DNA of 64,000 nt, from contig CAKOPC010000001.1 in assembly GCA_934098705.1 (NCBI GenBank), forward strand, positions 310,001-374,000, in the 5' to 3' direction. Source of the stretch: an uncultured Bacilli bacterium. Lineage in GTDB: Bacteria; Bacillota_I; Bacilli_A; RF39; UBA660. The translations under genes were made by a program, and so were the position numbers. The first letter of the stretch is position 1, and each line of letters begins with the position of its first letter. The notes below the pieces were generated by a model. It made no database searches. It was not told the DNA's origin and was given only the letters and a program-made list of their open reading frames with translations. Positions 9,973 through 18,413 of the stretch are shown one piece after another.

Positions 9973-10029
9973 CAAAAAAACATATTAGTTTCCACCTAAT
10001 ACATTTTTTAAATTAGTTATAAATAGTTT
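9973..10029 (-). repeat. Direct repeat copy B (dac 3' end plus terminator)
   Basis: Partner of 7764-7820. It includes the last codons of the carboxypeptidase, its TAA stop, and a weak terminator (ATTAG and CTAAT arms followed by seven Ts on the minus strand). Confidence 0.9.
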
Positions 10030-11142
10030 GAAATATCCTACCTTTTTAATATCCTCATTTATAGCTAAAATACCTTTTGCTATTATTTTATTGTTATCCT
10101 TTATATATAAAACCCCAAGTTCATCTCCCTTATAAAGTGGATATGTAAAACTCTTAATCTTTATATCCTTTTTATAATCAATATCTTTATCTGTCTTTTT
10201 TTGCAGTATTAATATATCATTTTTAGCAGTTAAACTAACCCTTTCCTTTTCTCCTTTTAATAATTTTATATCTGTCACCTTTTCTCCCTTTTTATAAATT
10301 ACATTTGCCTTGTACTGATTAAAACCATAATTTAAAAGTTCCATTGTTTCACTATTTCTTTCTTTTGTATGTTTATAGCCAAGTGATACAACAATAAGTC
10401 TTAAATTATTTTTCATAGCAGTAGCACATATACAGCTTCCTGCATCATCTGTATATCCTGTTTTAAGCCCATCAGCTCCCTCATAAAACCTTACTAGTTT
10501 ATTTGTATTACTTATCCAAGCCTCTTTATCAGTACCTTTTCTTATATAATCTTCATAAACTCCTGAAAAAGAAAATATTTCTTCATGCTTTATAAGTTCC
10601 TTAGCGATAAGTGCCATATCATAAGCTGTTGAATACTGTCCTTTTTCATCAAATCCAATACAATTTTTAAAACTTGTATTTTTAAGACCTAATTCTGTTG
10701 CCTTATTATTCATCATTGTAACAAATGCCTCTTCTGTACCCGCAACTCTTTCTGCAACTGCATACATAGCATCATTAGCACTTGACATTACAATACCTTT
10801 TATTAAATCCCTTACTGTTATCTTATCTCCTTCTGCAAGCCAAAGCTGTGTTCCTCCCATATCCTGAGCATTTTTTGATACCGTAATTTCTTCATCATAC
10901 GTCATACCACCTTGTTCTATAAACTCAAAAACTATAATTAAACTCATCATTTTAGTTAAAGAAGCAACACTTACTACCTTATTAGCATTAAATTCATATA
11001 AAACCTTCCCCGTTGTTGCCTCTATCATAACAGAAGCAGTAGCATTAGTTGTTAAATTAACCTTAACATTTTTTCCAAAAACAGATACTGGCATAATAGT
11101 TAAGACAATTATAATAGTTATAAATTTTATAAATCCTTTCAT
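9985..11142 (-). CDS. D-alanyl-D-alanine carboxypeptidase, S11 family (DacF/PBP5 type)
   Basis: Secreted penicillin-binding protein that trims the terminal D-Ala of peptidoglycan stem peptides. It has a signal peptide (KGFIKFITIIIVLTIMPVSVFG), the SxxK motif SLTK, SxN as SAN (SSANDAMYAVAE), and KTG in DGLKTGYTDDAG. The usual beta domain and amphipathic C-terminal helix follow. ATG 11142 is preferred over GTG 11151 because GAGGTG sits too close to the GTG. It is divergent from the VanY-type gene, and its 3' end is duplicated 2.2 kb away. Confidence 0.93.
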   Translation of the reverse strand: MKGFIKFITIIIVLTIMPVSVFGKNVKVNLTTNATASVMIEATTGKVLYEFNANKVVSVASLTKMMSLIIVFEFIEQGGMTYDEEITVSKNAQDMGGTQLWLAEGDKITVRDLIKGIVMSSANDAMYAVAERVAGTEEAFVTMMNNKATELGLKNTSFKNCIGFDEKGQYSTAYDMALIAKELIKHEEIFSFSGVYEDYIRKGTDKEAWISNTNKLVRFYEGADGLKTGYTDDAGSCICATAMKNNLRLIVVSLGYKHTKERNSETMELLNYGFNQYKANVIYKKGEKVTDIKLLKGEKERVSLTAKNDILILQKKTDKDIDYKKDIKIKSFTYPLYKGDELGVLYIKDNNKIIAKGILAINEDIKKVGYFKLFITNLKNVLGGN

Positions 11143-11247
11143 AAAAAACACTTCACCTCACAAAATATTATGTAAAATTTAATAATTAATGATAATTTTT
11201 TATTCACTTTAATATTATTTAGTATTAATATAAAGTTGGAGGTATTA

Positions 11248-12177
11248 ATGAAAAAGAAAAAAAATAAAAATTTAATATTATTTATATTATCTGTTATATT
11301 AGTTTTATCAGTTACTATGGTAATAAAATATAAAAACAGTTTAAATTCTAATACAAATAACAATATAGATAATAAAGAAAATAATAGTAACAGTAATAAA
11401 GATAATAATACTGATAAAGATACTAATAAAGAAAATAATAACCCATTTAGTACATTATCATATTATAAAGAAGAATTACTGGATAGATATAAAAGTTATT
11501 ATAAGGAACATGAATCTTTTTCTATAGAACAAGTTGTAACTTTTGTAAATATAGGTCTTGATAAAGAATTTTATAGTGAATATAAAGATGCCAACATGAA
11601 TAAAGATATTCTTGTTTTAATGAATAAATACAATAAATTAAGAGATGATTATGAACCAGATGATTTAGAAGAAATTGATAGTAAATACTTTATATATGGT
11701 AATACTTTAGTTAGAAAACTAAGAAAAGAAGCCAAAGAAGCTTTTGAAAATTTATCTAAAGCTTCTATTGAAAATGGTACTCCAGTATATGGACAATCTG
11801 CTTATAGACCTTATGAAATGCAAAGTGGTTTATATGAAAGTGCTGTTTATGAATATGGTAAGGAAAGAGCAGATATAGATACCGCCCGTCCTGGTTTTTC
11901 GGAACATCAAACAGGTCTTGCTATCGATGTATCATCAACTAAGGGTGGCAACATGTTATATTTTGATGATACTGCATCTTTTACTTGGATGAAAGATAAT
12001 GCCTATAAATATGGTTTCATCCTAAGATATCGTGATGATAAAACAGATATTACAGGTTTTATGTATGAATCATGGCACTATAGATATGTTGGATTAGAAG
12101 TTGCCAAAGATATGCATGATAATTATCCTGATCTTACATATGATGAATATTACACAAGATTTTTAAGTGAAAAATGA
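11248..12177 (+). CDS. VanY-type D-alanyl-D-alanine carboxypeptidase (M15B)
   Basis: Zinc metallopeptidase acting on peptidoglycan stem peptides. After an N-terminal membrane anchor there is an Asn/Asp/Lys-rich linker (about residues 35-70), then the catalytic domain. It shows SAYRPYEMQ, SEHQTGLAID (SxHxxGxAxD) and ESWHYRYVG (ExWHxR), so the zinc ligands and catalytic Glu are present. The ATG at 11248 is chosen over TTG 11236 because GGAGG (11238-11242) is correctly spaced. It is divergent from the S11 carboxypeptidase, so two unrelated D,D-carboxypeptidases share one control region. Confidence 0.92.
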   Translation: MKKKKNKNLILFILSVILVLSVTMVIKYKNSLNSNTNNNIDNKENNSNSNKDNNTDKDTNKENNNPFSTLSYYKEELLDRYKSYYKEHESFSIEQVVTFVNIGLDKEFYSEYKDANMNKDILVLMNKYNKLRDDYEPDDLEEIDSKYFIYGNTLVRKLRKEAKEAFENLSKASIENGTPVYGQSAYRPYEMQSGLYESAVYEYGKERADIDTARPGFSEHQTGLAIDVSSTKGGNMLYFDDTASFTWMKDNAYKYGFILRYRDDKTDITGFMYESWHYRYVGLEVAKDMHDNYPDLTYDEYYTRFLSEK

Positions 12178-12206
12178 TACTCTAAATTAGAATATCATTT
12201 TTTTCT
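12172..12206 (+). terminator. Terminator after the VanY-type gene
   Basis: AATGATACTCTAA and TTAGAATATCATT pair with one mismatch and are followed by a T-rich run. The left arm includes the TGA stop; the right arm abuts the convergent small gene. Confidence 0.75.
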
Positions 12207-12389
12207 TTTTTCTTTTACTAAATATTTGTAATAGGAAACTCCCAAAACTATTATAATAAACGACAATATAATAGTTATTAAAATATCAACTAAACTAATA
12301 CCTTCATAACTTCCATAGGCATATACTTTAGAGTTTTTAAAAAGAACAACTGTTATAAGAAAATAAAATAATGTTTTTATATATATCAA
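12195..12389 (-). CDS. Small membrane protein, unknown
   Basis: 64 residues with two hydrophobic segments (about 5-18 and 34-53) and a basic tail (YLVKEKRKK). The first could be a signal peptide, because KVYAYG resembles a cleavage site. The frame begins at TTG 12389 with AAGGGG almost touching it, which is poor spacing, so the exact start is doubtful. It is preceded by dnaE on the same strand with a 34-nt gap. No family recognised. Confidence 0.5.
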   Translation of the reverse strand: MIYIKTLFYFLITVVLFKNSKVYAYGSYEGISLVDILITIILSFIIIVLGVSYYKYLVKEKRKK

Positions 12390-12423
12390 TCCCCTTACTT
12401 TATTTTATGTTATAACATTAAGT

Positions 12424-15342
12424 TTAATTTAACTTTTTTATTCTTTCTATTATAATATTGTAATCATTAAATCTTTTTTCTGCCTTACCAAATCCAACAA
12501 TCACATCTTGTTTTTTTATATCAAGTAATTTTATTTTTTCATATTCATTTGGAAATATAGTAAAGGTTATCTTACCTGTATCATCACTACCTTGAATAAA
12601 ACACATAAGTCTACCCTTTTTAGATTGTAATTCTTTTACTCTTTCAGCACATATAACAACTGATAGCTTTTTATTAAGTAAGTTTTTAACATCTTTTACA
12701 TCAGTTAAATTTTTATACATAAGTTTATACTTTTCTGTTTTATGACTTGTTAAATAAAAACCAAACACTTCTTTTTCATGAACTAATATATCATCTAAAT
12801 CATTCCCATATATCATAAGTCCAGGTTTATCAATATTACCTAAATCTGCCTCTAAAGCAGCATAATTTATAAGTGTTTCATAATTATTTATAAGTGTTGT
12901 TATAGAATATCCAAAACTATCAAAAGCATGAGCATATATAAGGGACTGTATAACTTTTATATTATTTGTTTTTTTATAAATTCTAGCAAAGAAATCATAA
13001 ATATCTTTAAAATCGCCATTTAATCTTTCTTTATTTATATAAGATGAAATAACACCCCCAATATTTTTAATAGAAGCAAGTGGCATAATTAAACCATTAT
13101 TTGTAACTTTATATTTAAATTCATAAGATTTATTGATATCTGGTGGTAAAACATTTATGCCAAGTACTTTTAACTCATCCATATACTCTTTTGTTTTTTC
13201 ACTACTTCCTAAAACACTTCCAAGTAAATTACTGTAAAACTCTTTAGGATAATGAGCCTTTAAATAAGCCATTTTATAAGCTATCAAAGAATAAGCAACC
13301 GAGTGACTTTTATTAAAGCCATAATTAGCAAAGTTAAGTATTAAATCATATATTTTTTTACCAAGTTCATAAGAATAACCATTAGCTATTCCTCCATTTA
13401 TAAATTCTTCTTCTAATGTTTTTAATATTTCTACCTTTTTTTTACTCATTGCTCTTCTTAAAAGATCAGCCTTAGAAAGAGAAAAGTTAGCAAAAACTCT
13501 AGCTATTTGCATTATTTGTTCCTGATATACAATAATACCATAAGTATCCTTTAAAATATCCGTAAATAAAGGTGTTATATAATCTATCTTTTCATAACCT
13601 TTTTTTCTTGCAACAAATGAAGGAATATTAACGGCAGGTCCAGGTCTATAAAGAGCTATAGCATTTGATATATCACTAAAGTTTTCTGGATGTAAATCAA
13701 TCAAGAATCTTTTCATACCAGCACTTTCAAACTGAAATATACCGGTTGTATCCCCTTTTTGAAATATCTTATAAGTATCACTATCTAAAAGATTTATTTT
13801 ATTAAAGTCAATTAAATCTCCCGTTACCTCTTTCACATCTAATATAATATTTTTTATAATAGATAGATTTCTAATACCTAAAAAGTCCATCTTTATAAGT
13901 CCTACTTCCTCAAGATATTCCATTGTATATTCTGTTAGATACATATTATCTTCCTTTATTATTGGTACAACACTATCAATATCAACTCTTGATATTACAA
14001 TACCTGCGGCATGAATACTTGTATGTCTTTTATTATCTTCCAAAAGAAGTGATATTTCATACATATTTCTTAATATATCATTATTATCTATAAATGATGA
14101 TATAACTTTATCTCTTCTTTTAAAATCTCTTAAACTTTCATTTGAATTTATCCTTTTTGTAATATAATCTATATCACTTAAACTTACATTTAAAACTCTA
14201 CCAACATCTCTTAAACATTGTTTAGCCTTTAATGTTCCAAATGTTATAATACCAGAAACTCTTTTATCTCCATATTTCTTTTTTACATAAGATATAACAT
14301 CATCTCTTTTATCATCTGGAAAATCAGTATCAATATCAGGAAGTGTTACTCTATCTTTATTTAAAAATCTTTCAAACAATAAGTTATATTTAATAGGGTC
14401 AATTTCTGTTATACCAAGAGAATAACATACTAAAGATCCCGCTGCACTACCTCTTCCTGGACCTACCAAAATACCATTTTGTTTAGCATATCTTATAAAA
14501 TCATATACAACTAAAAAGTAATCTTCAAAATGCATATCAATTATTACTTTAAGTTCATAATCTAATCTTTGTTTATAATTTTCTAAAACTTCCCCATTTA
14601 ATCTTTTAGTAAGACCTTTAAGTGTTAATTCCTCCAAATACTTTTTAGCATCACAAGTTTCACTATACTTTGGCATATAAAGTTTATTTTCAAATACTAA
14701 ATTACAATCATTAGATACTTTCTTTGTATTTTCTATAGCAAGTTTACTTACATTTAATTCATCATAACTTTTTAAATAATTATCTTGATATATAAACTTT
14801 AAACCATCTTTTATAGTTTTACCATCTCTTATCATAAATACATATGGTAAATATTTATACTCATATGATTCTAAGTAAAGTGTTTCATTAACATATATTA
14901 CATTTTTAGTAAAGGTAACTAACCTTTCATCCTTATATGACTTAACACCAACATATATATCAGTAAATATAGTATTTAAAGTTTCATATATATCTTTTTC
15001 ATAACATATACATATAATATCACTACTTAAAGTTTTTAAAATTTCCAAAGTTATTTCCTGTTCGTTTTTAATGGTTTCTATTTTTATAAGATTATGATAA
15101 CCATTTATATTTTTGGCATATAATAGTATATTACTATTTTTATAAAAAACACAAAGTCCCACTACTGGTTTTATATTATTTGCCTTACATTTTTTTATAA
15201 ATTCCATAGTACCAAACAAATTATTATCACAAATAGCACATGCTGTTATATTAAGTTTTTTAAGTTTTAAAATAAGGGTATCTATTTTTATTAAACTTGA
15301 AAGTAAACTATATTCTGTTCTTATAAAAAGTGGTGTATACAT
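12424..15342 (-). CDS. dnaE: DNA polymerase III alpha subunit, DnaE
   Basis: Replicative C-family polymerase, 972 residues from the ATG at 15342 (AGGAGG 8 nt upstream; the track-style start 18 nt earlier overlaps this site). The palm is intact: GPGRGSAAGSLVCY and LPDIDTDFPDD with catalytic aspartates. Next come the finger region (AGMKRFLIDLHPE) and a C-terminal OB-fold (LMCFIQGSDDTGKITFTIF). The N-terminal PHP domain is degenerate: the usual H-S-YSLL start is IRTEYSLL and the ALTDH loop is ACAICDNN. It is shorter than the 1100-residue norm. Confidence 0.95.
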   Translation of the reverse strand: MYTPLFIRTEYSLLSSLIKIDTLILKLKKLNITACAICDNNLFGTMEFIKKCKANNIKPVVGLCVFYKNSNILLYAKNINGYHNLIKIETIKNEQEITLEILKTLSSDIICICYEKDIYETLNTIFTDIYVGVKSYKDERLVTFTKNVIYVNETLYLESYEYKYLPYVFMIRDGKTIKDGLKFIYQDNYLKSYDELNVSKLAIENTKKVSNDCNLVFENKLYMPKYSETCDAKKYLEELTLKGLTKRLNGEVLENYKQRLDYELKVIIDMHFEDYFLVVYDFIRYAKQNGILVGPGRGSAAGSLVCYSLGITEIDPIKYNLLFERFLNKDRVTLPDIDTDFPDDKRDDVISYVKKKYGDKRVSGIITFGTLKAKQCLRDVGRVLNVSLSDIDYITKRINSNESLRDFKRRDKVISSFIDNNDILRNMYEISLLLEDNKRHTSIHAAGIVISRVDIDSVVPIIKEDNMYLTEYTMEYLEEVGLIKMDFLGIRNLSIIKNIILDVKEVTGDLIDFNKINLLDSDTYKIFQKGDTTGIFQFESAGMKRFLIDLHPENFSDISNAIALYRPGPAVNIPSFVARKKGYEKIDYITPLFTDILKDTYGIIVYQEQIMQIARVFANFSLSKADLLRRAMSKKKVEILKTLEEEFINGGIANGYSYELGKKIYDLILNFANYGFNKSHSVAYSLIAYKMAYLKAHYPKEFYSNLLGSVLGSSEKTKEYMDELKVLGINVLPPDINKSYEFKYKVTNNGLIMPLASIKNIGGVISSYINKERLNGDFKDIYDFFARIYKKTNNIKVIQSLIYAHAFDSFGYSITTLINNYETLINYAALEADLGNIDKPGLMIYGNDLDDILVHEKEVFGFYLTSHKTEKYKLMYKNLTDVKDVKNLLNKKLSVVICAERVKELQSKKGRLMCFIQGSDDTGKITFTIFPNEYEKIKLLDIKKQDVIVGFGKAEKRFNDYNIIIERIKKLN

Positions 15343-15441
15343 ATTATATTCCTCCTTCATATGTATATTTTAACACAAAATTAATTGACTTAAACAAAAA
15401 TTTATGGTAAAGTTATAATGAATTTCAAAAAGGAGGATTTT

Positions 15442-15612
15442 ATGGCAAAAAATTTATCAAATAGAAAAGGTAACGTTAAGAATTTAAGACCTAACTGCCT
15501 TAAGGCTACTAAAAAGAAACAAAATTTAAATTTACAAGTTGTAACTTTAGATAACGGACAAAGAGTTAGAGTTTCTACAAAAGAAGCTAGAACTATGAAA
15601 AAAGCTGCTTAA
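15442..15612 (+). CDS. rpmB: Probable 50S ribosomal protein L28
   Basis: 56 residues, highly basic. The second half, NLNLQVVTLDNGQRVRVSTK followed by EARTMKK, matches the L28 core (NLQ-V...G...RV-VS...-L-T-KK). The N-terminus is diverged, with GNVKNLRPN where GNNRSHA is usual. AAGGAGG lies just before the ATG at 15442, so the longer in-frame start at 15418 is rejected. In Bacilli rpmB is close to rpe, and rpe is here two genes away, which supports the call. Confidence 0.75.
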   Translation: MAKNLSNRKGNVKNLRPNCLKATKKKQNLNLQVVTLDNGQRVRVSTKEARTMKKAA

Positions 15613-15642
15613 TTATATTGTTAAACAGCTTTTATTTTTTTT
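15600..15642 (+). terminator. Terminator overlapping rpmB 3' end
   Basis: AAAAGCTG (15600-15607) pairs with CAGCTTTT (15626-15633), followed by ATTTTTTTT. The left arm is inside the last codons of rpmB. Confidence 0.8.
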
Positions 15643-15644
15643 AA

Positions 15645-16454
15645 CTACTTTATTTTAATACTTTCACTATACTTATAACTATTATCACTAGTTTTTATAA
15701 ATATATGTTTATATTCTGTATTACCCATATATTTATTTATAATGTTATCATTTTCTCCCTTAGAATAACAATTATTATTATCAGCACCATCAAATGAAGT
15801 TAAATAACATGCCATACCTTTATAACTTTTTATTATAACAGCAGTATCATAAATATAAAGCTTATCATCTACTACTTCATATCTTAACATTTGTCTATTT
15901 AAAGTGTATGAAGCACCATCACTTTCTATATGACCTAAGACATAAAAATCTTTTAAGTCACATACTCTTATAGTAGTATCTAAATAAGAAATACACTCTT
16001 TACTTAAAGTATTAATATCAATATTTAATCTTTGTTTTATATAATTTTTTAAATCACTTTTTAATACTTTACCTGAAGTTTCATCTAAATTTGAAACATC
16101 AACACTTTTCCATGAACCTTTAGCATCATCATAAACTCTAATATTATTAAGTTTTCCTTCATCACTTACTACTAAACTTGTATTAAAACTAATATTTTTA
16201 TATTTTGAATAATTATATAAAGCTAATAAAACAACTTCATCATCTTTTGCTTTAATACCTTTACTAAAATAAAAGCCATACTCTGTATTACCTAAAAAAC
16301 CATATAAATTATCAACTGTATCTTTATCTATAGTATTATTATTCAAATTAGTTCTATCTTCCCCACTATAATACTTATAAGCAAAATATCCCCCAAAAAG
16401 AACTGCTAAAACAAGTAAAAAACTTAATATAAAAATTAAACTTTTATTTTTCAT
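15645..16454 (-). CDS. Membrane-anchored exported protein, unknown
   Basis: 269 residues from ATG 16454 (AAGGAGAT 8 nt upstream; the in-frame ATG at 16472 lies upstream of that site). It has an N-terminal anchor (LIFILSFLLVLAVLFGGYFAY), a short Asn-rich linker, then an exported domain with four widely spaced cysteines plus a CYLTSFDGADNNNCY pair that may form disulfides. No family recognised. Its promoter has an unusually G-rich spacer. Confidence 0.75.
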   Translation of the reverse strand: MKNKSLIFILSFLLVLAVLFGGYFAYKYYSGEDRTNLNNNTIDKDTVDNLYGFLGNTEYGFYFSKGIKAKDDEVVLLALYNYSKYKNISFNTSLVVSDEGKLNNIRVYDDAKGSWKSVDVSNLDETSGKVLKSDLKNYIKQRLNIDINTLSKECISYLDTTIRVCDLKDFYVLGHIESDGASYTLNRQMLRYEVVDDKLYIYDTAVIIKSYKGMACYLTSFDGADNNNCYSKGENDNIINKYMGNTEYKHIFIKTSDNSYKYSESIKIK

Positions 16455-16478
16455 AAAACACATCTCCTTCATACATTT

Positions 16479-16509
16479 ATTATGCCATAAGACCCCCTCC
16501 CCAAGTCAA
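16479..16509 (-). promoter_or_regulatory. Promoter of the 16454 gene with G-rich spacer
   Basis: Minus-strand TTGACT (16504-16509), a 19-nt spacer containing GGGGAGGGGG, and CATAAT (16479-16484). The 16-base string ACCTAATATTGACTTG covering the -35 also occurs before the 50066 gene. Confidence 0.5.
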
Positions 16510-16585
16510 TATTAGGTTGGAAGAGTTTACATAGCTAAAAGTAGACAACTTATCATTTTATGTATACAATTAAATTATTAAATTA

Positions 16586-17215
16586 TCACTTTATGCTTTC
16601 CAATTTTTCTATATTACTTAAATCATTAAGTACAAAAGATGATGACACTATAATATCTGCATCTTTTATAAAGTCAAAAACCTTGTCATTTACCCCACCA
16701 TCAATACTTATCTTGGTAGATAACCTATTTTCCTTTATATATGTTTTAAGTTCTTTTAACTTTTCCCTTGTATCTAAAATAAACTTTTGATTAGAATATC
16801 CAGGATGTACTCCCATTACAATAACTAAATCAACTAAATTTAAATATTTATATATATCACTTACCTTAGTTTCAGGATTTATGGCAAGTCCTACCATTAC
16901 ATTTTTACTTTTAATATAATTAATAATACTTAAAAAATCCTTTATTTCATAATGAATAGTAATACAAAAAACCTTTGAAAAATCACTTATCATATCTATA
17001 TAACTTAAAGGATCACAAGTCATAAAATGAATATCTACTAACTTCTCACAAGATAAAATAACCCTATCTATTTCATTTTTTGCAATAAAACTATTTTTAA
17101 CAAATGTATTATCCATAACATCTAAATGAATATAACTAGCTTTTGTTTTATTAATTTTAGCTATAGTATCATACATATTATCATGCCCAAGTATTGATAC
17201 TGAAACCTTTTTCAT
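16586..17215 (-). CDS. rpe: Ribulose-phosphate 3-epimerase
   Basis: TIM-barrel enzyme interconverting ribulose-5-P and xylulose-5-P in the pentose phosphate pathway; xylulose-5-P is the substrate of the phosphoketolase encoded at 23983. Seen: YIHLDVMDNTFVKN with metal-binding H and D, DIHFMTCDP, VMGVHPGYSNQKF, and SIDGGVN with the catalytic Asp. It is somewhat diverged at the start (SILGHDN for SILSADF) and slightly short at 209 residues. Confidence 0.9.
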   Translation of the reverse strand: MKKVSVSILGHDNMYDTIAKINKTKASYIHLDVMDNTFVKNSFIAKNEIDRVILSCEKLVDIHFMTCDPLSYIDMISDFSKVFCITIHYEIKDFLSIINYIKSKNVMVGLAINPETKVSDIYKYLNLVDLVIVMGVHPGYSNQKFILDTREKLKELKTYIKENRLSTKISIDGGVNDKVFDFIKDADIIVSSSFVLNDLSNIEKLESIK

Positions 17216-17312
17216 ATTCTATCACCTACTAAAAGTATACCATTTATTATAAAGATTGTAAAAGAATATCACTATTTTTACTATTTTTCATAAAATATTT
17301 TAGGTGATTATT

Positions 17313-17537
17313 ATGTTTAATAAAAATAACGGTAAACACAATATATTTTGTAATTGTTCTTATTGTAAAAATAAAAGAAGAAGTAGTGGTTGCTACTTAA
17401 GTTTTATTGCATTTTTAATTTTTATTATTGTATATCAATCCTTTTTACTTATCTTTTTTCCCTTTACTTGGGGATGTATTATATTATTTGTAGAAATTTT
17501 ATTTTTACTCCTTCTCATTATCGGTATAATACTTTGA
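17313..17537 (+). CDS. Small membrane protein with Cys motif
   Basis: 74 residues from ATG 17313 (AGGTGA 5-8 nt upstream; GTG 17304 lies in that site). The N-terminus is soluble and carries CNCSYCKNK, a possible metal-binding knuckle. Two hydrophobic helices follow. The last 33 bp overlap the 3' end of the convergent YsxE-like gene. No family recognised. Confidence 0.55.
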   Translation: MFNKNNGKHNIFCNCSYCKNKRRSSGCYLSFIAFLIFIIVYQSFLLIFFPFTWGCIILFVEILFLLLLIIGIIL

Positions 17538-18413
17538 TACTATTTTTTCAGTTTTATCAAGATAAATAAGTAGTTCTAAAACTTTTACCTGTCTATCATA
17601 TTCACTATCATTATTATCATCTATTTTCCAAGGAAGAGAAATAATAACAAAAAATAGCTTTAACTCTTCTTTAGTAAGTGGATATTTACTTAAATAAATA
17701 CTAAACAAACTATCAAAATCAGTAGTTTTATAAATCTTTTTATAAAAGTTATAAATATCATAGATAGGCATATCATATTTAGCCTTATCCCAGCTTAATA
17801 AAACACTTTCTCTATCATTTTTTAATAAATGATTTAGTTCCAAATTATTATTTATTAAAACATTTCTTTGCTTTGTCAAAGTCTTAACAAGACTTTCCCA
17901 ATTATCAAGTTCTTTTTTACAAAAATCTAAACTAGCATATATTTTTGATATGTTTCTAACAAGTAAATATGAAGATGGCGACATATATATTTCTGTGTCA
18001 ATATAATTATTTAATTCATTATAATATGTCACCATTTCATTTATTTTTTCTATTGTATCTTCATATATTTTTTTATAATCATCAATAGATACATTATTTA
18101 CTATTGTTGTTTTATTATGAAGAAGACTTGTTAAATTTACTATGTCAAGTGCTTTATCATAAGGTATCATATCACTATCTTCATAATAATCCTCAATATA
18201 ATACTTATCTTCACTATCTAAATTATAAATATTTGGAGCATATTTAAAGCCCCGTACATTAAGTATATTATATATATCTTTATTAGAATGTTTTACTTTT
18301 TTTAAAACATAAGTTTTATCTCTTGAATTTATTTTAATAACATCATCATTTATTTTAAAGTAACCAAGTGGTATTATGTCATATTTTTTTAATACTTCTC
18401 TTACATCATTCAT
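17505..18413 (-). CDS. YsxE/CotS-like spore coat protein (kinase-like fold)
   Basis: 302 residues with the outline of the aminoglycoside-phosphotransferase-like coat proteins CotS/YsxE. A small N-lobe has a lysine strand (TYVLKKVK), followed by IEDYYEDSDMIPYDKA and the C-lobe sequence LSWDKAKYDMPIYDIYNFYKK. The HxD..xxN loop is not canonical (LELNHLL), so kinase activity is doubtful. The next gene upstream is SpoVID-like; in Bacillus subtilis spoVID and ysxE are adjacent near lonA, the same order as here. The two genes overlap by 8 bp. Confidence 0.75.
   Translation of the reverse strand: MNDVREVLKKYDIIPLGYFKINDDVIKINSRDKTYVLKKVKHSNKDIYNILNVRGFKYAPNIYNLDSEDKYYIEDYYEDSDMIPYDKALDIVNLTSLLHNKTTIVNNVSIDDYKKIYEDTIEKINEMVTYYNELNNYIDTEIYMSPSSYLLVRNISKIYASLDFCKKELDNWESLVKTLTKQRNVLINNNLELNHLLKNDRESVLLSWDKAKYDMPIYDIYNFYKKIYKTTDFDSLFSIYLSKYPLTKEELKLFFVIISLPWKIDDNNDSEYDRQVKVLELLIYLDKTEKIVSKYYTDNEKE

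Noticed and set aside
15385..15419. rpmB promoter TTGACT ... TATAAT
   Set aside because: The hexamers are good, but the spacer is 23 nt, too long for sigma-A; the -35 must be elsewhere.
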